A DNA stretch of 64,000 nt from the NCBI GenBank assembly GCA_017620135.1, contig JAFZQZ010000027.1:1-64000 (forward strand), in the 5' to 3' direction. Origin of the DNA: Bacillota bacterium. GTDB lineage: Bacteria; Bacillota; Clostridia; Lachnospirales; Bianqueaceae. The translations under genes and the position numbers were made by a program. A model generated the notes under the pieces. The model searched no databases and was not told the DNA's origin. It saw only the letters and a list, made by a program, of their open reading frames with translations. Every line of letters begins with the position of its first letter. Within the stretch, counting starts at the first letter, position 1. Positions 42,339 through 50,477 of this stretch are shown here, one piece after another.

Positions 42339-43196
42339 ATGATATCGATGTTCGATCTGGACCAGCTCCAGGGGCTTCTAAGGGATTTTTATGAGATCAG
42401 CCATATCCGCATCACCGTATTTGACGAGGATCTGAAAGAACTGGTCTCTTATCCGGAAGAGGTAGCGCCGTACTGCGCGGTGATCCGCGGGACGTTATCC
42501 GGGTTTGAAGCCTGTATGCGGTGTGACCGCGAAGCCTGCGCGAAAGCCGCGAAGAAAAAAACGACTCATGTCTACCGCTGCCATGCCGGGCTTACAGAGG
42601 CGGTGACCCCGCTCTATGTGGGCGAAGTGCTGGCGGGGTATCTGCTGTTCGGACACGTCTTTTCCTACCCTGACCACGAAAAGGGCTGGACAGCGGTGGA
42701 TCAGAAGACAGCCTCTCTTCCGCTGAACCGTCGTATGCTGAAGGACGCTATCTTTGAGGCGCCGATCATCGGGGAAAGCTACACCCGCTCCGCGGCAAAG
42801 ATCCTGCACGCGGTGGCCTCTTACCTGATCATGGAACGGATGGCGACTCTCCGGGAAGATATGCTGGCAGTACGGTTGGACAGCTATCTTTCCGCGCATT
42901 ATACGCAGAAGCTGAGCTCCTCCGCGGTAGCGGAATATCTGGGGATCGGCCGGACACAGCTCTATGAGCTGTCCCGGCAGATGTACGGCTGCGGGGTCGC
43001 TGAGCATATCCGGGATCTACGGGTAGGAAGGGCTAAGGAGCTACTTAAGGGACACAGGGATCTTTCCATCGCGGAAGTGGCCGAACGATGCGGATTCAGC
43101 GACTACAACTATTTTATTACGGTGTTCTCAAGGGAGACGGGCTGTTCGCCAGGGGCTTTCCGGAAGGAGACAGTTGCGCTGAAGAGGCGGCTGTGA
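42339..43196 (+). CDS. PocR-sensor AraC family regulator
   Basis: A 285-residue transcription factor. The N-terminal half (about 1-155) is a PocR-type ligand-binding domain with Cys-rich CMRCDREACAKAA near 64-76 and TTHVYRCHAGLTEAVTPLYV near 80-99 (typical H-x-C-x-A-G-L-x-E). The C-terminal half is an AraC DNA-binding domain with two helix-turn-helix motifs, including VAEYLGIGRTQLYEL near 202 and IAEVAERCGFSDYNYF near 243. It is transcribed divergently from the sugar operon, so it most likely activates that operon in response to the sugar or a derivative. GGGGAGGTG precedes the ATG. Confidence 0.9.
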   Translation: MISMFDLDQLQGLLRDFYEISHIRITVFDEDLKELVSYPEEVAPYCAVIRGTLSGFEACMRCDREACAKAAKKKTTHVYRCHAGLTEAVTPLYVGEVLAGYLLFGHVFSYPDHEKGWTAVDQKTASLPLNRRMLKDAIFEAPIIGESYTRSAAKILHAVASYLIMERMATLREDMLAVRLDSYLSAHYTQKLSSSAVAEYLGIGRTQLYELSRQMYGCGVAEHIRDLRVGRAKELLKGHRDLSIAEVAERCGFSDYNYFITVFSRETGCSPGAFRKETVALKRRL

Positions 43197-43223
43197 TAGG
43201 ATGAATAAAAGGAGGAATTTGTC

Positions 43224-43670
43224 ATGAAAGCTTTAGTTGTATATTTCAGTGCAGAGAGCGGCAGGACAGCCAGAGTAGCCAAAGAACTGGCCGAGAGGAT
43301 CGGAGCGGATCTTCATGAGATCGTTCCGGAGAAGATCTACTCTAAAGCGGATCTTAACTGGATGAATCCCATGGCCAGATGCAACCGGGAACATATGCTG
43401 AAGAAGGATGTGCCGGTCGTGGGTGAGGTGAAAAATTTTGCTCAGTATGATACGGTGTATGTCGGTTTTCCCATCTGGTACGGATGCGCGCCAAATGTGG
43501 TCAATACCTTCTGCAAAGCTTATGATTGGGCAGGAAAGACGGTCCATGCCTTCGCAACTTCCGGCGGCAGCGGGATCGGAAAGTCAGCGGAAAAACTGAC
43601 ACCATACGTAAGCGGCGCGAGCTTAGTGGACGCGATCCTTGTGAGAGACGCTTCGGAAATCAAAGCCTGA
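43224..43670 (+). CDS. flavodoxin family protein
   Basis: A 148-residue flavodoxin-like protein. It starts VVYFSAESGRTARVAKELAE, where the phosphate loop (S-A-E-S-G-R-T) binds FMN, and has VYVGFPIWYGCAPN near 75 and FATSGGSGIG near 109 as the isoalloxazine-contacting loops. It transfers electrons to an unknown partner or acts as a small NADPH-dependent reductase. An AAAGGAGG site precedes it. It follows the regulator gene by 27 bases. Confidence 0.9.
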   Translation: MKALVVYFSAESGRTARVAKELAERIGADLHEIVPEKIYSKADLNWMNPMARCNREHMLKKDVPVVGEVKNFAQYDTVYVGFPIWYGCAPNVVNTFCKAYDWAGKTVHAFATSGGSGIGKSAEKLTPYVSGASLVDAILVRDASEIKA

Positions 43671-43681
43671 AAGGGGCTGTC

Positions 43682-44176
43682 ATGAGACTGTTTATCGCGA
43701 TCCAGCTGGATCCGCAGATGAAAGAATACCTTTCATCGGTGCAGGATCAGTTCCGGGACAGGAATATCCGCGGGAACTTTACTCCGGAAGAAAACTTTCA
43801 CCTGACACTGGCTTTTATCGGAGAATATCCCCGGCCGGAAGATGTACTGGACGTCATCAGAGAAGTAGAGTTTGAACCTTTCGGGATCACACTGGATCAG
43901 GTGGGATGTTTTGACAATCTGTGGTGGATCGGACTCAAGGAGAATCCGACCCTTACTCAGGTGGTAAAAAGACTTCGCTACGGGCTCACTCAGGCGGGGA
44001 TCCCTTTTGATAAGAAACGCTTCAAGGCGCATATCACGCTCCTTCGAAGAGCGGACTACGCCAAAGGACAGATCGGAGCGATCACATCCAAACCCATTTG
44101 TATGAAAGTGGACCGCATTTGCCTTATGCGCTCCACCAGGGGAAAGCATGGTATGATCTATACAGAAATCAACTAA
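43682..44176 (+). CDS. thpR: RNA 2',3'-cyclic phosphodiesterase (2'-5' RNA ligase family)
   Basis: A 164-residue 2H phosphoesterase. The two H-x-T/S motifs are NFHLTLAFIGE near 40-44 and KAHITLLRRA near 121-124. The N-terminus MRLFIAIQLDPQMKEYL is typical of ThpR. The enzyme hydrolyses 2',3'-cyclic phosphate ends of RNA. The ATG at 43682, with AAGGGGCTG upstream, is preferred to the longer reading that runs into the flavodoxin gene. A small monooxygenase gene follows. Confidence 0.88.
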   Translation: MRLFIAIQLDPQMKEYLSSVQDQFRDRNIRGNFTPEENFHLTLAFIGEYPRPEDVLDVIREVEFEPFGITLDQVGCFDNLWWIGLKENPTLTQVVKRLRYGLTQAGIPFDKKRFKAHITLLRRADYAKGQIGAITSKPICMKVDRICLMRSTRGKHGMIYTEIN

Positions 44177-44192
44177 ACACAGGAGGAAAAAG

Positions 44193-44483
44193 ATGCTTAA
44201 GATCGTCGCGAAATCTAAGATCAAAGAAGGAATGCTGGATCAGTACCTGGCGGCCGTGAAACCGCTGGTCCTGGGATCCCAGGCAGAAGAGGGCAACGTG
44301 TCCTACACGATGAACATCCTTCGGGGAAGCGAGAATGTGGTCGCGTTCATTGAAGTATGGAAAGACCAGGCGGCCTTCGAATATCACATTAAGACCGAAC
44401 ATTTCACCACCATCCTTCCCACCCTGAAGGACTTTGTGGAAGAAGGCTTCCCAGCTGAGTTCTACGAAGAGGTGGAGTTCTGA
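44193..44483 (+). CDS. ABM-domain (quinol monooxygenase-like) protein
   Basis: A 96-residue antibiotic-biosynthesis-monooxygenase domain protein of the YgiN type: a small dimeric ferredoxin-like fold. The characteristic run is EEGNVSYTMNILRG, VVAFIEVWKDQAAFEYHIKTEHF and the C-terminal helix. The second segment carries the conserved E-x-W-x-D-x-x-A-x-x-x-H. Members oxidise quinols or remove reactive aldehydes; the role here is unknown. It is the last gene before a terminator. Confidence 0.88.
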   Translation: MLKIVAKSKIKEGMLDQYLAAVKPLVLGSQAEEGNVSYTMNILRGSENVVAFIEVWKDQAAFEYHIKTEHFTTILPTLKDFVEEGFPAEFYEEVEF

Positions 44484-44521
44484 AACCATCGATCGTAATT
44501 TTGCATTTACAAACTATTTTG

Positions 44522-44560
44522 AACCGCGGTCAATCCCGAACAGGGATCCCGCGGTTTTTT
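44522..44560 (+). terminator. rho-independent terminator after the ABM gene
   Basis: AACCGCGG pairs with CCGCGGTT, followed by a run of T; the loop contains a smaller ATCCC/GGGAT helix. Confidence 0.88.
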
Positions 44561-44603
44561 CTAGCTTTTCTATGCCGCATTTATGCCGAATGTGGTGTTT
44601 GGC

Positions 44604-44632
44604 TTGTAATTCGCCTGCTTGTGCGATAGAAT
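44604..44632 (+). promoter_or_regulatory. promoter of the kinase-like pair
   Basis: TTGTAA, a 17-base spacer and TAGAAT lie 43 bases before the first kinase-like gene, which has CAAGGAGATAT ahead of its ATG. It follows the terminator, so the pair is an independent transcription unit. Confidence 0.75.
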
Positions 44633-44675
44633 AAGCCCATACTAAAACGTTCAAACGCAAGGAGATATATAGATC

Positions 44676-46940
44676 ATGCCACAGGAACAAATGCAGGAAC
44701 TCTACAACGAACTGAAAAATACTCAGTCGACCTCGGAATATTACGCTCCGTTTCTTGCGGCTATGGAGACTTTGGATACAGAGATGAAGTCTCTCATGGA
44801 GCCGGATGAGAACGGATGGAAACTGCTGGACCCGGAGAGATTTCGATCCTTCTCCGAAAAATACCGCGACGCCGGTATCAAGCTGGAACAGTATCTGACC
44901 AGAACAGCGGATACGGAGGATCCCGCGGAGCTTCAGACCAGGGAAAAGGCGAACAAGCTGGCGGCGCTCATGGCACAGGACGCCGCAGTTTTTCGTCACT
45001 ATGATCCCCGGAACCCGGACACACAGCGTTCTCTTCCGTCCCTCCTGGAGGAATCCCGTAATCCTGTCGTGGACATTTCCACCGCGAAGATCCAGTCGAT
45101 CGGGGGCGCGCAGAGCAGCCGTATGCCTATGACGATCATCGGTCCGAACGGAGAAGCAATGCCGGGTGTCTTTACAAAGGCAGAAATCTTCGATCCGCTG
45201 GGAAGCTTTGACCGAGCGACGAATCTGGCGGCCAACAGTAAAGGCGTCACACAGCAGGGAGCAGACCTTCTTCGGAACTTCAGCACTGCCTATAAGAATT
45301 ATTACACCGCCAATCCGGACCCGAACAGGCCGGTAGATAACAACCCGAATATGATCAATCAGCTCCTGCTGCAGTCCAGGAGCAATACGGACAGCAGTAC
45401 CAGCTGGACCATGTCCACGGACAAGATCGCGCAGGAGATCGCGAAGGTCAACGGACTGAACGTGGAAGAGGTCAAGACCGCCTGCGGCAAAAAAGCACTG
45501 AGTGACCTTGCCGGCCGGATGAAAAACATGGCCTTCGATACCTATATCAAGGCCTCGGAGATCCAGATGGAGGATAAGACCCGTGTCGATCGCAAGAATA
45601 CGGGCATGAGCATCGTTGCGGACGTGCTGGGGATCTCCCATGTGATCTGCCATTCCGAAGCCATGAAGATCAAAACGGCGGACGGGAAGATCATCGATGG
45701 GACCTTCATGGCGATGGCCAAAGGCGTCGACCCGAACAATCCCGGCGCGGAAGCCAGAAACGCGGGCAAAAAGTCTCTGAAAAACACCGACGGCCGCGCT
45801 CTGGAAGCGATCGCGGATCTGCAGGTCCTGGATTACATCTGCGGCAACGTAGACCGTCACGGCGGCAATCTCTTCTATCAATTTGACGAGGAAACCGGAA
45901 AACTGATCGGCGTTCAGGGGATCGACAACGATTCCTCTCTCGGAACCAGGGTGCCCCAGCTTAAGAATGAACGGGTCCGGAGGTTACCGGTGTGCCATAC
46001 CATGGGCGTCATCAGCAAGAAGACAGCAGACAAGATCATGAATCTGACGCCGGCGGAACTGGCGTTCGCACTTCGGGGAACGGTCGATGAGAAATCCATC
46101 CAGGCATGCGCCAACCGCCTGCGGGTGGTACAGGGAAACATCCAGCACAGCCGTGAAAAACTGGATCCCAATTCCAAAGAGATCAAGTATCCATATCTCC
46201 AGGAACTGACGACAGAAGAATTTGCTACCGCAGATCTTAGCAAGCTGACCGATAAGCGGGTGGACAATCACTTTAAAGAAATATACGATACATTGCCCCG
46301 GGTAGGCGCCAGGGCCAGGGTCGCTGTGGAATCGCTGAAGGCCAAGACCGTCGGTTCCGAGAACCGTGCGACGATCAGCGGCGTGACCGGTCAGGTACTG
46401 AAAGCTGGACAGATGAAAAAGATGCTCAGTGATAAGACGAGCTTCTGGCGGGGATCCTCTTCTCAGAACTATAAGGATATCGAAGAGGCTGTGAAAGAGT
46501 ATGAAGCTTATCAGAAAAAGCTCCTGACACGGATGCAGAACGGCCAGAAGAGTTTCGAAAAGGGCGAGACTACGCCGGAGGCGGTATTTGGTCGCCATGT
46601 GACCTCTTTCGACATGAACCAGATGAATGCCGGACTGAAAAAGATCAAGAACGCGGCTGACAAATACGCGACAGAAAAGCTTGCGGAGCTCGCTGCGAGC
46701 GGCAAAACGCCGGAAGATGATCCATATATCAAGAAAAGGATCGAGCTGGCTCAGGAGATCTCTGCCTACGCGGGAGAACGTCTGCAGCCTTCGAAGGAAG
46801 AGCGTGAGACGGTCGCGGCAAGTGAGCGCCGCGCTGCGGAAGAGATCGTAAGAAAAGAAAACAAACCGGCGCCTGCCAGACAGGAAGTAGTCGAAGACCA
46901 ACAGATCGAAGGAAAGAAAGGGCCGGAAGCCGGCCATTAA
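44676..46940 (+). CDS. PI3/4-kinase-like protein 1
   Basis: A 754-residue soluble protein of no family I can name, with atypical-kinase motifs. After an all-helical region (1-125), a small lobe is suggested by GGAQSSRMPM and GVFTKAEIFD, with Lys168 as the possible ATP-contacting residue. A helix with DRKNTGMSIVADVLGI near 306 resembles the alpha-C region, and FMAMAKGVD near 344-352 a hinge. The catalytic loop reads CGNVDRHGGN (Asp393, Asn398) and the metal site GIDND (Asp417-Asn-Asp419), the order D-R-H-x-x-N then I-D-x-x typical of phosphatidylinositol 3/4-kinases. A long helical, charged tail (470-754) follows. No signal peptide or membrane helix is seen. Lipid or protein substrates are both possible. 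Confidence 0.75.
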   Translation: MPQEQMQELYNELKNTQSTSEYYAPFLAAMETLDTEMKSLMEPDENGWKLLDPERFRSFSEKYRDAGIKLEQYLTRTADTEDPAELQTREKANKLAALMAQDAAVFRHYDPRNPDTQRSLPSLLEESRNPVVDISTAKIQSIGGAQSSRMPMTIIGPNGEAMPGVFTKAEIFDPLGSFDRATNLAANSKGVTQQGADLLRNFSTAYKNYYTANPDPNRPVDNNPNMINQLLLQSRSNTDSSTSWTMSTDKIAQEIAKVNGLNVEEVKTACGKKALSDLAGRMKNMAFDTYIKASEIQMEDKTRVDRKNTGMSIVADVLGISHVICHSEAMKIKTADGKIIDGTFMAMAKGVDPNNPGAEARNAGKKSLKNTDGRALEAIADLQVLDYICGNVDRHGGNLFYQFDEETGKLIGVQGIDNDSSLGTRVPQLKNERVRRLPVCHTMGVISKKTADKIMNLTPAELAFALRGTVDEKSIQACANRLRVVQGNIQHSREKLDPNSKEIKYPYLQELTTEEFATADLSKLTDKRVDNHFKEIYDTLPRVGARARVAVESLKAKTVGSENRATISGVTGQVLKAGQMKKMLSDKTSFWRGSSSQNYKDIEEAVKEYEAYQKKLLTRMQNGQKSFEKGETTPEAVFGRHVTSFDMNQMNAGLKKIKNAADKYATEKLAELAASGKTPEDDPYIKKRIELAQEISAYAGERLQPSKEERETVAASERRAAEEIVRKENKPAPARQEVVEDQQIEGKKGPEAGH

Positions 46941-46958
46941 GCAGAAGGAGAAAACAAC

Positions 46959-49202
46959 ATGCCAGATCCAGTGAGAGATGAATTACTGAAGACTTTAGGC
47001 GAAACCGAGATCAACACGCCGGAGTTTACCAAGTTGAAAAACGATCTTGCCGCGCTGAATGCGGAGATGGATTCTCTGATGCAGGTAGACGAAAACGGCT
47101 GGAAGATGCTGAATCAGGAACGGTATATCAGTCTGATGCGTAAATATACCGCGGTCGGCACCAGTATGGAACAGTTTCTGGAAGCCGCGGAAGGTTCTGA
47201 GGATCCTGCCGTGCAGGCCGGAAGGGAGCTGACACTGAAGGTCAGCGCGATCCTGTCTCAGGATATGAATACCCTTCGCCGGTATAATCCTACGGATGAA
47301 GCCGGGCAAAAGTCCCTGGAGGCGGTCCTTAACGAATCCAGGATCCCGGTCCTCGACCCCGGTCAGGAAAAAACGACCCGGGTAGGCGGACAGCTGTCTT
47401 CGAGGATCCCACTTTCTTTTATCGATTCGAACGGACGCAGAGTTTCCGGCGTATTTACCATGCCCAAATACTTCGATCCGGAAAGCGAGCTGAAGTCTGC
47501 ACAGCAGACAGCCGGCGCCGGGGCTAAGACGCCGGAAGGGAAACAGCTGTTGGAAGGTCTTTACGAGAAATATAAAGAGTATTACCGGAATCGTCCGGAC
47601 AAGGACCATCAGATCACAGGGAACGAAGTGAACAATATCATGCGGTTTTACAAGGATCTTTGTGAGCCGGGCAGCGACGCGGTTTCCGGGCCGCGCGTCC
47701 TCCGGATGATGGCAAGGCTCAACCACAGAAGTGAAGCCTACATCCTGGATAAATGCGGATCCAAAGCCATCAAAACGATGACTAAGGAAACGACAAAGCT
47801 CTACAACAACGGTCTGTTCGTAAACGGCAGCGCGGGGATTCCGGCCAAGGCTCGGATCGACAAACGCAATGCCGCTATGAGCAGCGTAGCGGATCTTCTG
47901 GGCATGCCGAACATCATCGCCCGCTCCCGGACAATGAAGATCCGAACGAAAGACGGGCAGGACGTGGAAGGCGTGTTCATGGAAGAGGCGAAAGGGTTCG
48001 ACGCGAATCATCCCCCGGCCAGCGCTTTGACAATCAATTCAAAATCCATGCAGGGAACCAACGGGCGGGCATTCAGACAGCTGGCGGATATTCAGGCGCT
48101 GGATTATATCTGCGGCAATGTGGACCGTCACGGCGGGAACATGCTCTATACCTTTGACAAGAAAGATAAGCTCATCGGGATCCAGGGAATCGACAACGAC
48201 TGTTCCTTCGGTACGGTGGAAACACTGGAGAAGCCGGTGAACCGTATGGTAGCACCGGTCGATATGCTGGTTATCAGCAAACGCACCGCGAACCGGATCC
48301 TGGCTACGACGCCTGAAATGCTTCGCTTCGCTCTGCGGGGCCAGGTGGAAGAGAAGGCTATTAAGGGAGCGGAGAACCGGCTGATGGTCATGCAGGCCAT
48401 GATCCAGTCCAGCCGGAAGAAGCTGGATCCGAACAGGAAGGATATCCAGAGACCTTATATCCGCGAACTGGACGACAAGGATTTTGCCTCTCTGAAGATG
48501 ACGGATCTGACACATCCTGGTGGCACGTCGGTGCTGAACACTTTTGCCATCGCGAATGCCACAGTGTCCAAGATGCACCTGACGGCTTCCACACAGAACC
48601 GAGGCTTAAGGACGACGCAGATCGGGACCACGGACCGCGGTACCATGGCCGGACTTCAGAACGAAGCCAGGCGGACCGCGCTGATGTCTAAGAAGCTCTC
48701 CGACCGTACAAGCCTGAATTTCACCTCCGGGCGCTATCAGGATATTCAGAAAGCGCTGAAGGATTATTCGGATTTCCAGAAACAGCTGACAGACCGCATG
48801 ACAGCCTGCCGCGAACGGGTAAAGAAGGGCGACATGAGTCCGGACGCCGTTTACGGGCAGTATGTGACGCAGTGGGATCTGGACCAGATGCAGGCAAAAC
48901 TCAAGAAGGTCAAATCGACCGGTGAGGAGTATCTGAATAAAAAGAACGAAGACCTGAACGGCGCGGATCCGTCCCGCTATACCAAGAAGAGAATGGATGC
49001 GGTGCAGGACGTTCTGGACTTCGCGGACAACGCGCTGAAGTTCTCCGAGGAGGAACGAAAGACCGTACAGGAGAATCAGCGGGTCGCGACTGAACAGTTC
49101 GTCAAGCATGAAGTGAAGAAACAGGCCCAGGCGCCGAAAGCGCCGGAAGATCCTCAGATGAAAAACAAGCAGGGCGAAGGTATGGACGGCCCGAAAGTCT
49201 GA
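46959..49202 (+). CDS. PI3/4-kinase-like protein 2 (tandem paralogue)
   Basis: A 747-residue paralogue of the preceding protein, 18 bases downstream with an AGGAGAA site. It aligns from the N-terminus (MDSLMQVDENGWKMLNQER) to the tail. The catalytic loop is CGNVDRHGGN at Asp389 and the metal site is GIDND at 412-414. In the small lobe the residue matching Lys168 of protein 1 is Met (GVFTMPKYFD), with Lys170 two residues on, so nucleotide contacts may differ or one protein may be a partner rather than an active kinase. The alpha-C-like KRNAAMSSVADLLGM and hinge-like EEAKGFD are kept. The helical C-terminal tail is charged and ends QGEGMDGPKV. Confidence 0.75.
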   Translation: MPDPVRDELLKTLGETEINTPEFTKLKNDLAALNAEMDSLMQVDENGWKMLNQERYISLMRKYTAVGTSMEQFLEAAEGSEDPAVQAGRELTLKVSAILSQDMNTLRRYNPTDEAGQKSLEAVLNESRIPVLDPGQEKTTRVGGQLSSRIPLSFIDSNGRRVSGVFTMPKYFDPESELKSAQQTAGAGAKTPEGKQLLEGLYEKYKEYYRNRPDKDHQITGNEVNNIMRFYKDLCEPGSDAVSGPRVLRMMARLNHRSEAYILDKCGSKAIKTMTKETTKLYNNGLFVNGSAGIPAKARIDKRNAAMSSVADLLGMPNIIARSRTMKIRTKDGQDVEGVFMEEAKGFDANHPPASALTINSKSMQGTNGRAFRQLADIQALDYICGNVDRHGGNMLYTFDKKDKLIGIQGIDNDCSFGTVETLEKPVNRMVAPVDMLVISKRTANRILATTPEMLRFALRGQVEEKAIKGAENRLMVMQAMIQSSRKKLDPNRKDIQRPYIRELDDKDFASLKMTDLTHPGGTSVLNTFAIANATVSKMHLTASTQNRGLRTTQIGTTDRGTMAGLQNEARRTALMSKKLSDRTSLNFTSGRYQDIQKALKDYSDFQKQLTDRMTACRERVKKGDMSPDAVYGQYVTQWDLDQMQAKLKKVKSTGEEYLNKKNEDLNGADPSRYTKKRMDAVQDVLDFADNALKFSEEERKTVQENQRVATEQFVKHEVKKQAQAPKAPEDPQMKNKQGEGMDGPKV

Positions 49203-49238
49203 TTCATTTGAGACATTTAGAATAAGTAGAACTTATCA

Positions 49239-49287
49239 ATAAGTCCCGGAAGTCAAATTGATTGATTTTCGGGACTTATGTTATAAT
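49239..49287 (+). promoter_or_regulatory. promoter with inverted repeat before the tandem reductases
   Basis: TTGATT (49258-49263), an 18-base spacer and a perfect TATAAT (49282-49287). A 10-base perfect inverted repeat, ATAAGTCCCG/CGGGACTTAT (49239-49248, 49270-49279), overlaps the -35 and spacer and could be an operator or the terminator of the kinase genes, though it lacks a T-run. Confidence 0.6.
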
Positions 49288-49330
49288 AAGCGTAGAATAG
49301 ACTCAATATGCTATTTCAGGAGGAATCGAA

Positions 49331-50455
49331 ATGAGCGACTACTTAGGGAAAGACACCTTTAAGCTGGGCTTTGGCCTGATGCGCCTGCCCAAAAATCAGG
49401 ACGGAAGCACGGACATTCCTCAGGTCTGCGAGATGGTGGATCAGTTCATCGCCGCGGGCGGTACCTACTTCGATACCGCATATGTCTATGACATGGGCAG
49501 AAGTGAGGAAGCATTCAAAAAAGCTGTCGTGGACCGTTATCCCCGTGACAGATTCACCCTGTGCACCAAGATCAATGCCTGGGAGCAGTGCACGGACGAG
49601 GCCAGCTGCAAGCAGCAGTTCTATACCAGTCTGGAGCGTACCGGCGCGGGATATTTCGACTACTATCTGCTTCATGGTCTGATGCCCAACAATTACACAA
49701 AGTTTGACGACTACCATATCTGGGATTTCGTCAAGGAACAGAGAGACAAAGGTCTGATCCGTCACTGGGGATTTTCCTTCCATGCCAGCCCGGAACTGCT
49801 GGACGAACTGCTGACCAAACATCCGGACGTGGATTTCATTCAGCTTCAGATCAACTATGTGGACTGGGAAGATGAAGGGATCGCCGCGCGTCGCTGCTAC
49901 GAGGTAGCCAGAAAGCACGGCAAACCCATCACAGTCATGGAGCCCATCAAAGGCGGAGCGCTGGCGGATCCTATCCCCTCTGTAAAAGAGATCTTTAAAA
50001 AGGCTGCTCCGGAGCTTTCTCCGGCTAGCTGGGCGATCCGGTATGTGGCCAGTCTGGATGGTATCATCACGGTCCTTTCCGGTATGAGCAATCTGGCGCA
50101 GATGGAAGATAATCTTTCCTACATGAAAGATTTCAAGCCCCTCAGCGATGCGGAACAGCAGGTCATCGAAGAGGCCAAGGCGGCTATTGCCGCGGTCGAC
50201 AGCATCAAGTGTACCGGCTGCCGTTATTGCGTGGAAGGCTGCCCCATGAGCATTCCGATCCCGGATGTTTTCTCTGCCCGGAACCAGCAGCTGATGTACA
50301 ACAATACGACCGGCGCCAAGCGGATGTACGGATGGCGCACCAACGGTAAAGGAAAAGCCAGCGACTGCATCCAGTGTGGTCAGTGTGAAGGCGCGTGCCC
50401 GCAGCACCTGCCGATCATCGAACTCCTGCAGTCCTGCGCCGCGAACCTTGAATAA
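49331..50455 (+). CDS. aldo/keto reductase with two 4Fe-4S clusters (tandem copy 1)
   Basis: A 374-residue reductase of the same class as the enzyme at 15.9 kb. Barrel residues include YFDTAYVYDMG (catalytic Asp and Tyr near 47-52), CTKIN (Lys) and YLLHGLMPNNY (His). The C-terminal ferredoxin part has CTGCRYCVEGCP near 297 and CIQCGQCEGACP near 346. It probably couples ferredoxin or a similar donor to reduction of an unknown carbonyl compound. It has a CAGGAGG site and is followed by a near copy of itself after 22 bases. Confidence 0.9.
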   Translation: MSDYLGKDTFKLGFGLMRLPKNQDGSTDIPQVCEMVDQFIAAGGTYFDTAYVYDMGRSEEAFKKAVVDRYPRDRFTLCTKINAWEQCTDEASCKQQFYTSLERTGAGYFDYYLLHGLMPNNYTKFDDYHIWDFVKEQRDKGLIRHWGFSFHASPELLDELLTKHPDVDFIQLQINYVDWEDEGIAARRCYEVARKHGKPITVMEPIKGGALADPIPSVKEIFKKAAPELSPASWAIRYVASLDGIITVLSGMSNLAQMEDNLSYMKDFKPLSDAEQQVIEEAKAAIAAVDSIKCTGCRYCVEGCPMSIPIPDVFSARNQQLMYNNTTGAKRMYGWRTNGKGKASDCIQCGQCEGACPQHLPIIELLQSCAANLE

Positions 50456-50477
50456 GATCTGAAGACAGGAGGAAAAG

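Noticed and set aside
44676-49202. HipA-type toxin kinases
   Set aside because: Size, the DRHGGN order and the IDND metal site differ from HipA, and no small HTH antitoxin gene precedes them; PI3/4-kinase-like motifs fit better.
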